Shown: positions 16,408 through 24,459 of the stretch, piece by piece
Layout of the letters: the number at the start of each line of letters is the position of its first letter
Position numbering within the stretch: position 1 is the stretch's first letter
From: Leadbetterella sp.
Lineage (GTDB): Bacteria > Bacteroidota > Bacteroidia > Cytophagales > Spirosomataceae
Reading direction: 5' to 3'
Assembly: GCA_019638185.1 (NCBI GenBank)
Contig: JAHBUH010000015.1
Coordinates: forward strand, 38,978-102,977
Length of the DNA: 64,000 nt
The notes under the pieces: generated by a model
What the model saw: only the letters and a program-made list of their open reading frames with translations
Databases searched by the model: none
Told to the model about the DNA's origin: nothing
Program-made: the position numbers and the translations under genes

Positions 16408-18096
16408 TTATGCCCCGTGCAGGTGCTTCCTCAGCTTACTGTGCCGAAATCCGTACGTAAAATAGATCACCATACCGATGATCAGCCAGATGATGAACAT
16501 GGTCCAGTTACTGGTACCCAGCTCTGCCATCAGGTAAAGATTCACCAGGATACCGATCACCGGGAATAACGAAAAATTATAGCGGAACGCCAGCACACCC
16601 AGCACTGCCCAGGTCAGCCAGAAGATCCCGTAGAGCGGATGCTCCATAAAATTCAGGTATTCGTGCCCAAACCGGGTATACACCACCCATCCGGCCACGA
16701 TCAGCAGGGGAATAATCAGGTATTTGCCGTTAATGTAAGGCACCCGGAACTTAGCCCGCTGACTGATCCCCGTGTGATCCATATACAGGATACCTCCACA
16801 GACCAGGATAAAGGCAAACAGGGTGCCTACGGCCGTAAGATCAATCACAAACTCCATATTCAGGAACATGGCCGGAATGGCCACCAGTACGCCTGTAACG
16901 AGGGTGGAAAACCAGGGGGTCTTGTATTTTTGATGAATATCGCCGAATATCTTCGGTAATAGGCCGTCACGGCTCATCACCATCCAGATCCGGGGCTGGG
17001 CCACCTGGAAAGCCAGCAGGGCGCTGCTGATGGCGATCACCGCACTCACAGAGATCACCCCGGCCATCCATTTCATGCCGATCTTCTCAAAAACAAAAGC
17101 CAGGGGGTCATTCACACCCAGTTCTTTATAGCTCACCATTCCCGTTAACACCAGCGTGATCAGTACATACAGCACCGTGGTGATGATCAGGGCATAGATC
17201 ATGGCCCGGGGGAGGTCACGCTGGGGGTTTTTCGTCTCCTCCGCCGTAGTGGAAATGGCATCAAACCCGATGAACGAGAAGAACACCGCCGCCACACTCA
17301 GCATCACGCCTTTGGCCCCGTTAGGCGCAAAAGGCGTCCAGTTAGCCGTATCCACGTAAAATACCCCGCCCACGATCACCATCAGCACAATGGCGATCTT
17401 AATGTACACCAGCAGGTTAGATACGTTCCGGGATTCTTTTATCCCCACGTAGATCAGCCAGGTGATCAGCACCGTAATGATGGCTGCGGGCAGGTTCATC
17501 AGCACCTTAAACCCGCCCAGCGAAGGGGCGCTTTCATATACTTTGGCCATCTGGATGGAATGGGTGGGCAGATCCGCCAGGGTACCTGAAGCGGTAGCCG
17601 CCGCCACCTCATGGAAGGCCTTGGACGCCGTGAAGGCGTCAATAGCCAGCCACCGGGGCCAGTGGATCCGGAAAACGTTCTCCAGCATGGTCACAAAATA
17701 CTCCGACCAGGAAATGGCCACCACGATATTCGAAACGGCATATTCCAGCACCAGGGCCCAGCCGATGATCCAGGCGAAAACCTCTCCGAAAGTCACATAC
17801 GCGTAGGTATAGGCACTTCCGCTTACCGGCACCGTGGAGGCAAACTGGGCATAGCTCAGGGCAGTAAATACGCAGGCTACGGCAACAAATATAAAAAGCA
17901 GCGACACCGCCGGCCCACCTGCAAAAGTGGCCTTCCCGATGGTACTGAATATCCCGGCCCCCACAATAGCGGCAAGACCGAAGAACGTGAGATCCTTTAC
18001 CGACAGAACCCGCTCCAGACGGGGTCCGTGACCTTCATCTGAGGCATCTTCTACCGCCTGATCAATGTTTTTTCTCTGAAATAAACCGTTTGCCAT
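16408..18096 (-). CDS. APC-family amino-acid permease
   Basis: This is a 562-residue inner-membrane transporter with 12 or more helices. The APC substrate loop is visible in helix 1 (GLAAIVGAGIFSTIG), with the conserved ALSYAQFASTVPVSGSAYTYAY in helix 3 and FFSFIGFDAISTTAEETKNPQRDLPRA in helix 6-7, typical of cationic amino-acid (CAT-like) and YfnA-type carriers. A long loop after helix 4 (about 150-210) is unusual for the short bacterial members but common in this group. The substrate cannot be assigned. Confidence 0.92.
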   Translation of the reverse strand: MANGLFQRKNIDQAVEDASDEGHGPRLERVLSVKDLTFFGLAAIVGAGIFSTIGKATFAGGPAVSLLFIFVAVACVFTALSYAQFASTVPVSGSAYTYAYVTFGEVFAWIIGWALVLEYAVSNIVVAISWSEYFVTMLENVFRIHWPRWLAIDAFTASKAFHEVAAATASGTLADLPTHSIQMAKVYESAPSLGGFKVLMNLPAAIITVLITWLIYVGIKESRNVSNLLVYIKIAIVLMVIVGGVFYVDTANWTPFAPNGAKGVMLSVAAVFFSFIGFDAISTTAEETKNPQRDLPRAMIYALIITTVLYVLITLVLTGMVSYKELGVNDPLAFVFEKIGMKWMAGVISVSAVIAISSALLAFQVAQPRIWMVMSRDGLLPKIFGDIHQKYKTPWFSTLVTGVLVAIPAMFLNMEFVIDLTAVGTLFAFILVCGGILYMDHTGISQRAKFRVPYINGKYLIIPLLIVAGWVVYTRFGHEYLNFMEHPLYGIFWLTWAVLGVLAFRYNFSLFPVIGILVNLYLMAELGTSNWTMFIIWLIIGMVIYFTYGFRHSKLRKHLHGA

Positions 18097-18130
18097 GCAA
18101 TATTATTAGGATTTTAAAAGTAATATCCTG

Positions 18131-18162
18131 TAAAAGTAAGTAACAATCCGACTTCTTACAAA
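18131..18162 (-). promoter_or_regulatory. Promoter of the permease gene
   Basis: On the minus strand TTTG (18159-18162), 20 bases, TACTTTTA (18131-18138). The start codon lies 34 bases downstream. Confidence 0.5.
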
Positions 18163-18266
18163 AGGAAATTGCGTTTGTGATCTTTAAAACCAACTTTCGT
18201 TTGGAAAAGAAGATTTCAACGGTTTGTGTACTTTTGTTCGTTTAAGTAAACACAGGTCATCTGAAT

Positions 18267-19106
18267 ATGAAATTTCTAAAGCCCGTCCTGCTTTTACTGA
18301 TCACGGCATTCACCAGCTCGTGCTTTCAGCGGTATATCGTTACGGAAAAGGAGATCCGCCGGCATTACGATACCCTGAGCTTTAAGCCCGTGTACCACGT
18401 ACAGAAAGGAAAGGATTTCCGGCTTTATACGGCGGCCTTCGGGGCAGATACCTTGCCGCCCGTAGTGTTTATCCATGGCGCCCCCGGCCGCTGGGAGGGC
18501 TTTACGAAGCAGCTGGACGACACCACCCTGCATTCCCGTTTTCACCTCCTGGCCTCTGACCGCCCCGGCTACGGGTTCTCCTACTACCGGAAAAAACACC
18601 GGCGGGTAGACATTGAAAAGCAGGCGGAGCTCATTGAAAAATCACTGGAACTGAACCGCTCCGGCCAAAAGGCCATCCTGGTGAGCCGCTCCTACGGCGC
18701 GCCTATCGCCGCCTACATGGCCTATACCCACCCGGAAAAGTATTCCCGGCTGATCATGATGGCCCCGGCCATAGATCCTGACAATGAAAAGTTTTTTAAG
18801 TTCTCCAAATACGGCAAATGGCCCGTGCTGCGCTGGTTTCTGCCCAAACGCTTTATGACCGCTTCTTTTGAAAAATACGCGCATATTGAAGAACTGCGGA
18901 GAATAGAGCCTATCTGGGGAGCCATAAAAATCCCTACGGTGGTGATGTACGGGGGCCGCGACTGGGTGGTTACTCCGGAAAATTTTGAGTTTGCCCAACG
19001 GAAAATGGGCGACCACGGCCACATGACCTATATCTTCATCCCGGAGGCCGGGCACCGGATCAGCAGAAGCCACGCCGATCTGCTGAAGAAGCACATTGTA
19101 CAGTGA
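18267..19106 (+). CDS. Alpha/beta-hydrolase lipoprotein
   Basis: This 279-residue protein has a signal peptide and lipobox (TSSC, Cys19), so it is probably lipid-anchored at the envelope. The alpha/beta-hydrolase fold shows the oxyanion strand VVFIHGAPG, the nucleophile elbow VSRSYGAP (Ser, but with S instead of the first G of GxSxG), the acid in GGRDWVV, and the His in EAGHRIS. The substrate is unknown; esters or amides are likely. A TACTTTTG box at 18229-18236 could be its -7 element. Confidence 0.87.
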   Translation: MKFLKPVLLLLITAFTSSCFQRYIVTEKEIRRHYDTLSFKPVYHVQKGKDFRLYTAAFGADTLPPVVFIHGAPGRWEGFTKQLDDTTLHSRFHLLASDRPGYGFSYYRKKHRRVDIEKQAELIEKSLELNRSGQKAILVSRSYGAPIAAYMAYTHPEKYSRLIMMAPAIDPDNEKFFKFSKYGKWPVLRWFLPKRFMTASFEKYAHIEELRRIEPIWGAIKIPTVVMYGGRDWVVTPENFEFAQRKMGDHGHMTYIFIPEAGHRISRSHADLLKKHIVQ

Positions 19107-19229
19107 AAAGTGGTGGAATCTTCCTGCATATCTCCTACGAAATGTACCCCGGATTTTAGTTTTTCCCTTTTAACGGAGCCACTGTTAATGGAATTCCGTA
19201 ATTTTGCGCAAAATTTCAAAAGCTAATAC

Positions 19230-20744
19230 ATGTCAAAGAAAATCTCTTCTGCGCTTATTTCCGTTTTTTATAAAGACGGCCTGGATAAAATAGTCAAACT
19301 GCTTCATGAAAATGACGTAAAGCTCTATTCTACAGGCGGCACCCAGACGTTTATTGAGAACCTGGGCATACCGGTTACGGCAGTGGAAGACCTCACCGCC
19401 TACCCTTCTATCTTCGGTGGCCGGGTGAAAACGCTTCACCCTAAAATTTTTGGCGGCATCTTACACCGCAGGGGCCTGGAAGACGATGTGGCCACGGCGG
19501 CCCGCTACGAGATCCCGGCCATAGACCTGGTGATCGTAGACCTCTACCCGTTTGAGGAAACGGTGGCTTCGGGAGCTTCAGAAGAAGACATCATTGAAAA
19601 AATAGATATCGGAGGTATATCACTGATCCGGGGCGCGGCTAAAAACTTTGAGGATGTGCTCATCGTTTCATCCCGTGATCAGTATGACGAAGTGTTCAGC
19701 ATCCTGTCTGAAAAAGGCTGCGCCACTGACCTGGAAGACCGGAAGGCTTTTGCGCGGCTGGCCTTTGCTACCAGTTCCCATTATGACTCCGCCATCCATG
19801 CGTATTTTGCGGGTATAAATGACGGCGGAAACTTCCGTGCCGGGAAAGTAACCCCGCTGCGCTACGGCGAGAACCCGCACCAGTCGGCCCGTTTTTACGG
19901 CGATCTGAACGGGATGTTCACCCAGCTGCACGGAAAAGAGCTGTCGTACAATAACCTGATGGACGTGGATTCCTGTGTACGGCTGATCGATGAGTTCGAA
20001 GACCTCACCTACGTGATCGTTAAGCATAACAATGCCTGCGGGGTAGCCTCCGCCTCCACTCCGGTTCAGGCTTATCTGAACGCCCTGGCCTGTGACCCGG
20101 TTTCGGCCTTTGGGGGGGTGATCATCACTAACGGTAAAGTAGACAAAGCCACGGCCGAAGAGCTGCATAACCTGTTTTTCGAGATCCTGATCGCTCCGGA
20201 GTTTGAAGAAGAGGCCCTGGAGATCCTGAAGAAGAAAAAAGACCGGAGGCTGCTGCTGCGCAAAGAAGTGAAAACTTCCCGCTTACAGTTCAGAACCCTC
20301 CTGAACGGGGTGCTGGAGCAGGACAAGGACCTCTCCACTGAAAAGGCGGCGGACTTCCGCGTGGTCACGGAAACCGTGCCCACCGAAGCCCAGAACAAGG
20401 CCCTGGAGTTTGCCCTGAAGATCTGCAAGCACCTGAAATCCAATAACGTGGTACTGGCCCGGGACGGCCAGCTACTGGCCTCCGGCGTGGGCCAGACCTC
20501 ACGCGTGGACGCCCTGAAGCAGGCCATCGATAAGGCCGCAGAGTTCGGGTTTGACCTGAACGGCGCCGTAATGGCCTCTGAAGCCTTCTTCCCTTTCCCT
20601 GACTGTGTGGAAATAGCGGATAAGGCCGGCATTAAGGCGGTGGTTCAGCCCGGCGGCTCTATTAAGGATCAGCTGTCCATAGACTACTGTAACGCCCACG
20701 GCCTGGCCATGGTGATGACCGGTGTAAGACACTTCCTCCATTAA
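19230..20744 (+). CDS. purH: Bifunctional AICAR transformylase/IMP cyclohydrolase
   Basis: This 504-residue enzyme catalyses the last two steps of IMP synthesis. The N-terminal cyclohydrolase (MGS-like) domain has YSTGGTQTFIENLGIPV, FGGRVKTLHPKIFGGIL and DLVIVDLYPFEETV. The C-terminal AICAR transformylase domain has LRYGENPHQSA, the catalytic KHNNACGVA, DPVSAFGGVI and EAFFPFPDCVE. It ends in GVRHFLH, the usual PurH terminus. A TAATTTTG box lies at 19199-19206. ribD follows after five bases. Confidence 0.98.
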   Translation: MSKKISSALISVFYKDGLDKIVKLLHENDVKLYSTGGTQTFIENLGIPVTAVEDLTAYPSIFGGRVKTLHPKIFGGILHRRGLEDDVATAARYEIPAIDLVIVDLYPFEETVASGASEEDIIEKIDIGGISLIRGAAKNFEDVLIVSSRDQYDEVFSILSEKGCATDLEDRKAFARLAFATSSHYDSAIHAYFAGINDGGNFRAGKVTPLRYGENPHQSARFYGDLNGMFTQLHGKELSYNNLMDVDSCVRLIDEFEDLTYVIVKHNNACGVASASTPVQAYLNALACDPVSAFGGVIITNGKVDKATAEELHNLFFEILIAPEFEEEALEILKKKKDRRLLLRKEVKTSRLQFRTLLNGVLEQDKDLSTEKAADFRVVTETVPTEAQNKALEFALKICKHLKSNNVVLARDGQLLASGVGQTSRVDALKQAIDKAAEFGFDLNGAVMASEAFFPFPDCVEIADKAGIKAVVQPGGSIKDQLSIDYCNAHGLAMVMTGVRHFLH

Positions 20745-20749
20745 AACCC

Positions 20750-21781
20750 ATGAATGACGTAACCTACATGGAACGGGCCCTGGAGCTGGCCGCTGCAGGA
20801 TGCGAATGGGTCAGCCCGAACCCCATGGTAGGATGCGTGATTGTGCATGAAGACAGGATCATCGGCGAGGGCTTCCACCGCAAATACGGGGAAGCCCACG
20901 CCGAAGTGAATGCCATAGAAAGCGTGGCGGATAAGGCCCTGCTGCCTGAATCTACCGTTTACGTCACCCTGGAACCCTGCGCACACTTCGGTAAAACACC
21001 GCCCTGCGCCGACCTGCTGGTCCGGCACCGCGTAAAACGGGTGGTCATCTGTAACGAAGACCCCTTTCCCCGGGTTTCGGGGCGGGGAATCGCCCGCTTA
21101 AAAGAGGCCGGAATACAGGTGGAAACCGGCCTGCTGGCCGAAAGAGGCGAAGAACTGAATAAACGTTTTTTCAAGGCCCACCGCACGGGTCTTCCCTATA
21201 TCATCCTGAAATGGGCCGAAACCGCTGACGGCTTCATCTCCGCGGAAGACGGCACCCCGGTGAAAATATCCAACTCCGTAACCGATATCACCGTTCACCG
21301 CTGGCGGGCCGAAGAAGATGCCATCCTGGTGGGTAAAAATACCGTCCTCACGGATAACCCCCGCCTGAATGTACGGCACTGGACCAGCCTTAAGCAGCCG
21401 GTACGGGTAGTACTGGCCACTGCCCTGGAACCGGATCCCGCCATGCATATCTTTGACAATACCCAAAAGACCCTCATCTATAATCACCAGGTTTCCGGCA
21501 CCGAAAATAACACGGAGTATATTCCGGCGTCTGACCTGACGGCCGTACTCCGCTCCCTCCGGGAAAAAGGCATAAACAGCGTGCTGGTGGAAGGCGGCCG
21601 GAAAATCCATGAATCATTTATCCGCCAGCGCCTCTTTGACGAGATCCGGGTGATCAAGGGCTCCATGATCCTGGGCCGGGGAATTTCCGCTCCACAGCTC
21701 CCTTCCGGCATACTTTTGGATAAGAATATTCGTATTCTTAATGACCTGGTATTTTTTTACCGGAGCATTCCAACCTTTTAA
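20750..21781 (+). CDS. ribD: Riboflavin biosynthesis deaminase/reductase
   Basis: This 343-residue bifunctional enzyme deaminates and then reduces the pyrimidine intermediate of riboflavin synthesis. The N-terminal deaminase has the zinc ligands H50 in HAE, and C77 and C86 in PCAHFGKTPPC. The C-terminal reductase (RibD_C) domain includes LKWAETADGFIS, WRAEEDAILVGKNTVLTDNPRLNVR and SVLVEGGRKIHESFI. Other rib genes are absent. The purH-ribD spacing suggests co-transcription. Confidence 0.97.
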   Translation: MNDVTYMERALELAAAGCEWVSPNPMVGCVIVHEDRIIGEGFHRKYGEAHAEVNAIESVADKALLPESTVYVTLEPCAHFGKTPPCADLLVRHRVKRVVICNEDPFPRVSGRGIARLKEAGIQVETGLLAERGEELNKRFFKAHRTGLPYIILKWAETADGFISAEDGTPVKISNSVTDITVHRWRAEEDAILVGKNTVLTDNPRLNVRHWTSLKQPVRVVLATALEPDPAMHIFDNTQKTLIYNHQVSGTENNTEYIPASDLTAVLRSLREKGINSVLVEGGRKIHESFIRQRLFDEIRVIKGSMILGRGISAPQLPSGILLDKNIRILNDLVFFYRSIPTF

Positions 21782-21835
21782 AGCTCAATCCGGTCTATAG
21801 TATACCCTGCCCCTAAAGGGGGATTTGCCCTATGT

Positions 21836-22375
21836 ATGTTTAATGAAAAGGAACTGATACAGGCCTGTGTAAGAGGAGAGCGGTTAGCCCAGAAGCAACT
21901 TTACGAAAAGTTTGCCGGTAAGCTGTATGCCGTTTCCCTCCGGTATATGAAATCCCGGGATGAGGCCGCTGATGTATTGCAGGACGCTTTCATTAAGGTA
22001 TACGGCAGGCTGGATTCCTTCCGGTTCGACTGTCCGCTGGAGTTATGGCTGAGAAGAATAGTCATTAACACCGCCCTCACCGCCCTCGGAAGAAGAAAAA
22101 TCAATTACAACCTTGAAGAATATGAATTTTCAGGCGCAGATGAAAATCTCGGGCTGGAAGCGCTGGGTTACGAAACGCTCCTGCAGATGATCGGTAGTTT
22201 GCCGGAAGGCTGTAAAACCGTTTTTAACCTTTTTGCGATAGAAGGTTATAAACACCATGAAATAGCCGGGATGTTAGGCATTTCAGAGGGGACTTCCAAG
22301 TCCCAGTTCTCGCGCGCGAGAAGTATTTTGATCGAAAAAATTGAATTGGAAAACAGTAAACTGGAAGATAAATGA
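21836..22375 (+). CDS. ECF-type RNA polymerase sigma factor
   Basis: This 179-residue sigma-70 family protein has only regions 2 and 4. Region 2 is seen in YEKFAGKLYAVSLRYMKSRDEAADVLQDAFIKVYGRLDSF, region 4 in LPEGCKTVFNLFAIEGYKHHEIAGMLGISEGTSKSQFSRAR. It would direct transcription of an extracytoplasmic-stress or surface regulon. The stop overlaps the start of the next gene by 4 bases (ATGA), so its partner is made in step with it and is the likely anti-sigma factor. Confidence 0.95.
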   Translation: MFNEKELIQACVRGERLAQKQLYEKFAGKLYAVSLRYMKSRDEAADVLQDAFIKVYGRLDSFRFDCPLELWLRRIVINTALTALGRRKINYNLEEYEFSGADENLGLEALGYETLLQMIGSLPEGCKTVFNLFAIEGYKHHEIAGMLGISEGTSKSQFSRARSILIEKIELENSKLEDK

Positions 22376-23778
22376 ACAAGTCTTTTGAGGATCAGTGGAA
22401 AGATGCTCTGGGCGACGCTTCCCATACTCCCCCTCCCGAAATATGGGAAAGGGTGGAGGCTGAACTGGACAGGAAAAAATCGCGGTTTCTCCTATGGGGG
22501 ATGCCTGCGCATAAGAACTACTTCGTACTTTCAGGTGTGGCAGCGGCCGTAGTGCTGATGCTGGGCACCCTGTTTTGGGTGAACTACCAGGCCCCGGTGA
22601 AGGGCGTTTCGCAGGAAGCCGCTACCTCTGCCGGGCAGCCGGCAGGAAGTACCGCGCCTTCTGCTTCCACGGAAAGCGGTACAGTGGCAGTCACCGGTAC
22701 GCCTGCGGGTACGGCAGGTACAAAAAATACGGCCCTGGCTTCTGCCTCGGAACACCGATCCGCAGCAGCCTCCCGTGAACCGGGCTCGCCTGCCCCGGTA
22801 GCGCAGGTACCTCCTGCACAGACAGAGCAGCTTTCTTTATCCATACAATCCCCTTATCCGTCTGAAATGAGGGGAACTCTTTCTGCTTCCTACCAGGAAC
22901 TGGACCCACTGCCTTTCCGGGAGATGCGGGCTTATGCCGCCTACCCCAGGGTAGAGGTCTCCTGGCACGAAGCTCCCCGGCAGGTCAGAAAAGAGAAACG
23001 TGGCTGGATGGGTGTTATAGCGGCTAATGCGCCGTTTAACCCTAATTTCTCCGCACCTGGCTTTCAGCAGCAGGCCCTGAGTGCCATACAGAGCTCTAAT
23101 GCCCTGCTGTCCTACAATAAAGGCACCGTGGGCGCTAACCCCGGGTCATCCGCTATGTACAGTAATTCCAGCCGTACTGATGCGCAAAGCTCCTTTAAAA
23201 CCGGACAGTCCATGAGCATCGGGCTGATTTTTGGCCGGAGGCTGAAGAAAAAATTAGCCGTGGAAAGCGGCCTGAAATTTACACGGGCCACCACCACCCA
23301 TAACTCCAATGTGTACGCCCTCGATAAAGCCACGGGGAAAACCGAAAGCTTTTCGCATGCTAATTATGTGAGCTCTCAGAACCAGATGTCAGACGTGCTG
23401 ATCTCGGTAAACGGCACCTCCCATTACGCCTACCACTTCCTTTCCGTGCCGCTCCTTTTAAACTACGAGGTGCTGCGCTTAGGAAAGCTTAACGTAAACG
23501 CTGTAGGCGGGATGAGTACTGAAATTCTACTGTCGGGCACCCTGACTAACTCCAAGAATCACCAGGAGAGCTTTAATGCCGGAAATTCTAACTTCCGCCC
23601 GGTAAATATAGCCGGGGTGGGCGGCCTGCGGATGAGCTACCCGCTTACGGCGGCGCTGGACATTAACCTGGGAAGTACCTACCAGCATTTCCTGACCTCG
23701 GGGCTGCAGAAGCGTACCGATGCCACGTTCCGGCCCAGCATGCTGGGCATAAACCTGGGGCTTTCAGTCCGGCAGTGA
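22372..23778 (+). CDS. Putative anti-sigma/outer-membrane barrel fusion
   Basis: The 468-residue protein has three parts. Residues 1-48 are cytoplasmic-looking and acidic/basic (FEDQWKDALGDASHTPPPEIWERVEAELDRKK), as in short Bacteroidota anti-sigma N termini. A single membrane helix spans about 49-71. A long Ala/Ser/Thr/Gly/Pro-rich linker (about 73-205) follows. From about 211 the sequence alternates like a PorT/OmpA-type beta barrel (GWMGVIAANAPFNPN, SIGLIFGRRLKKKLAVESGLKF, LSVPLLLNYEVLRLGKLNVNAVGGMS) and ends in GINLGLSVRQ. If read correctly, it reaches from the inner to the outer membrane. It is coupled to the sigma-factor gene by ATGA. Roles are inferred from context. Confidence 0.7.
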   Translation: MNKSFEDQWKDALGDASHTPPPEIWERVEAELDRKKSRFLLWGMPAHKNYFVLSGVAAAVVLMLGTLFWVNYQAPVKGVSQEAATSAGQPAGSTAPSASTESGTVAVTGTPAGTAGTKNTALASASEHRSAAASREPGSPAPVAQVPPAQTEQLSLSIQSPYPSEMRGTLSASYQELDPLPFREMRAYAAYPRVEVSWHEAPRQVRKEKRGWMGVIAANAPFNPNFSAPGFQQQALSAIQSSNALLSYNKGTVGANPGSSAMYSNSSRTDAQSSFKTGQSMSIGLIFGRRLKKKLAVESGLKFTRATTTHNSNVYALDKATGKTESFSHANYVSSQNQMSDVLISVNGTSHYAYHFLSVPLLLNYEVLRLGKLNVNAVGGMSTEILLSGTLTNSKNHQESFNAGNSNFRPVNIAGVGGLRMSYPLTAALDINLGSTYQHFLTSGLQKRTDATFRPSMLGINLGLSVRQ

Positions 23779-24459
23779 TCAGGATTCCACTTTGAAAAGG
23801 TAGCCTACCCCCTTTAAGGTGATGATCTCCACACCGGGATCGGCCTTAAAGTAATCGCGCAGGCGGGTGATGTATACGTCCAGGTTACGGGAATTAAAGT
23901 AGGAGTCGTCATTCCAGACCCGCAGCAGGATATCTTTCCGGAGCACCTTGTGGTTCAGGTTTTCGGTGAGCACTTTCAGCAGTTCGGCTTCGCGGAATGA
24001 AAGTTTAATAGTTTCTTTATGGGGCAGCACCAGTTCCTGCCTGGCCGGGAAAAAGGTTAGCCGGCCCAGGCTGAGCGCCTCCGGGTTTTCCCGCTTTTTA
24101 CCCGACATATTCTTCAGGTTATGGATCCGGGCTATCAGCTCTTCCATGCTGAAAGGCTTTTTGAGGTAATCATTGCCGCCGGCATCGAACCCCTTCAGCA
24201 CGTCTTCCACCTGGCTTCGGGCCGTTAAAAAAAGGATGGGCACATGGGGATCGGTTTTGCGGATCTCCTGTGCTATCTCATAGCCGCTTTTATGGGGCAG
24301 CATGATGTCCAGCACACAGACCTCCGGTTTATAGCTTTTAAACTCCTCCACCGCCTGTTCCCCGTCTGTCACCATATTAATTTCAAAACCGCGGCTTTCC
24401 AGGGTCTCTTTCACGATCTTCCCTAAAAAGATCTCGTCTTCCACGTACAGCAGCTTCAT
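23779..24459 (-). CDS. OmpR-family response regulator
   Basis: This 226-residue two-domain regulator has a receiver domain (MKLLYVEDEIFLGKIVKETL; phospho-acceptor Asp in VCVLDIMLPHKSGYE; FLTARSQ; Lys in YLKKPF) and a C-terminal winged helix (LSFREAELLKVL, LDVYITRLRDYFKADPGVEIITLKGVGYLF). It binds DNA when phosphorylated by its partner kinase, whose 3' end overlaps its start by 4 bases. Its stop lies directly against the stop of the convergent barrel gene, with no spacer. Confidence 0.96.
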   Translation of the reverse strand: MKLLYVEDEIFLGKIVKETLESRGFEINMVTDGEQAVEEFKSYKPEVCVLDIMLPHKSGYEIAQEIRKTDPHVPILFLTARSQVEDVLKGFDAGGNDYLKKPFSMEELIARIHNLKNMSGKKRENPEALSLGRLTFFPARQELVLPHKETIKLSFREAELLKVLTENLNHKVLRKDILLRVWNDDSYFNSRNLDVYITRLRDYFKADPGVEIITLKGVGYLFKVES

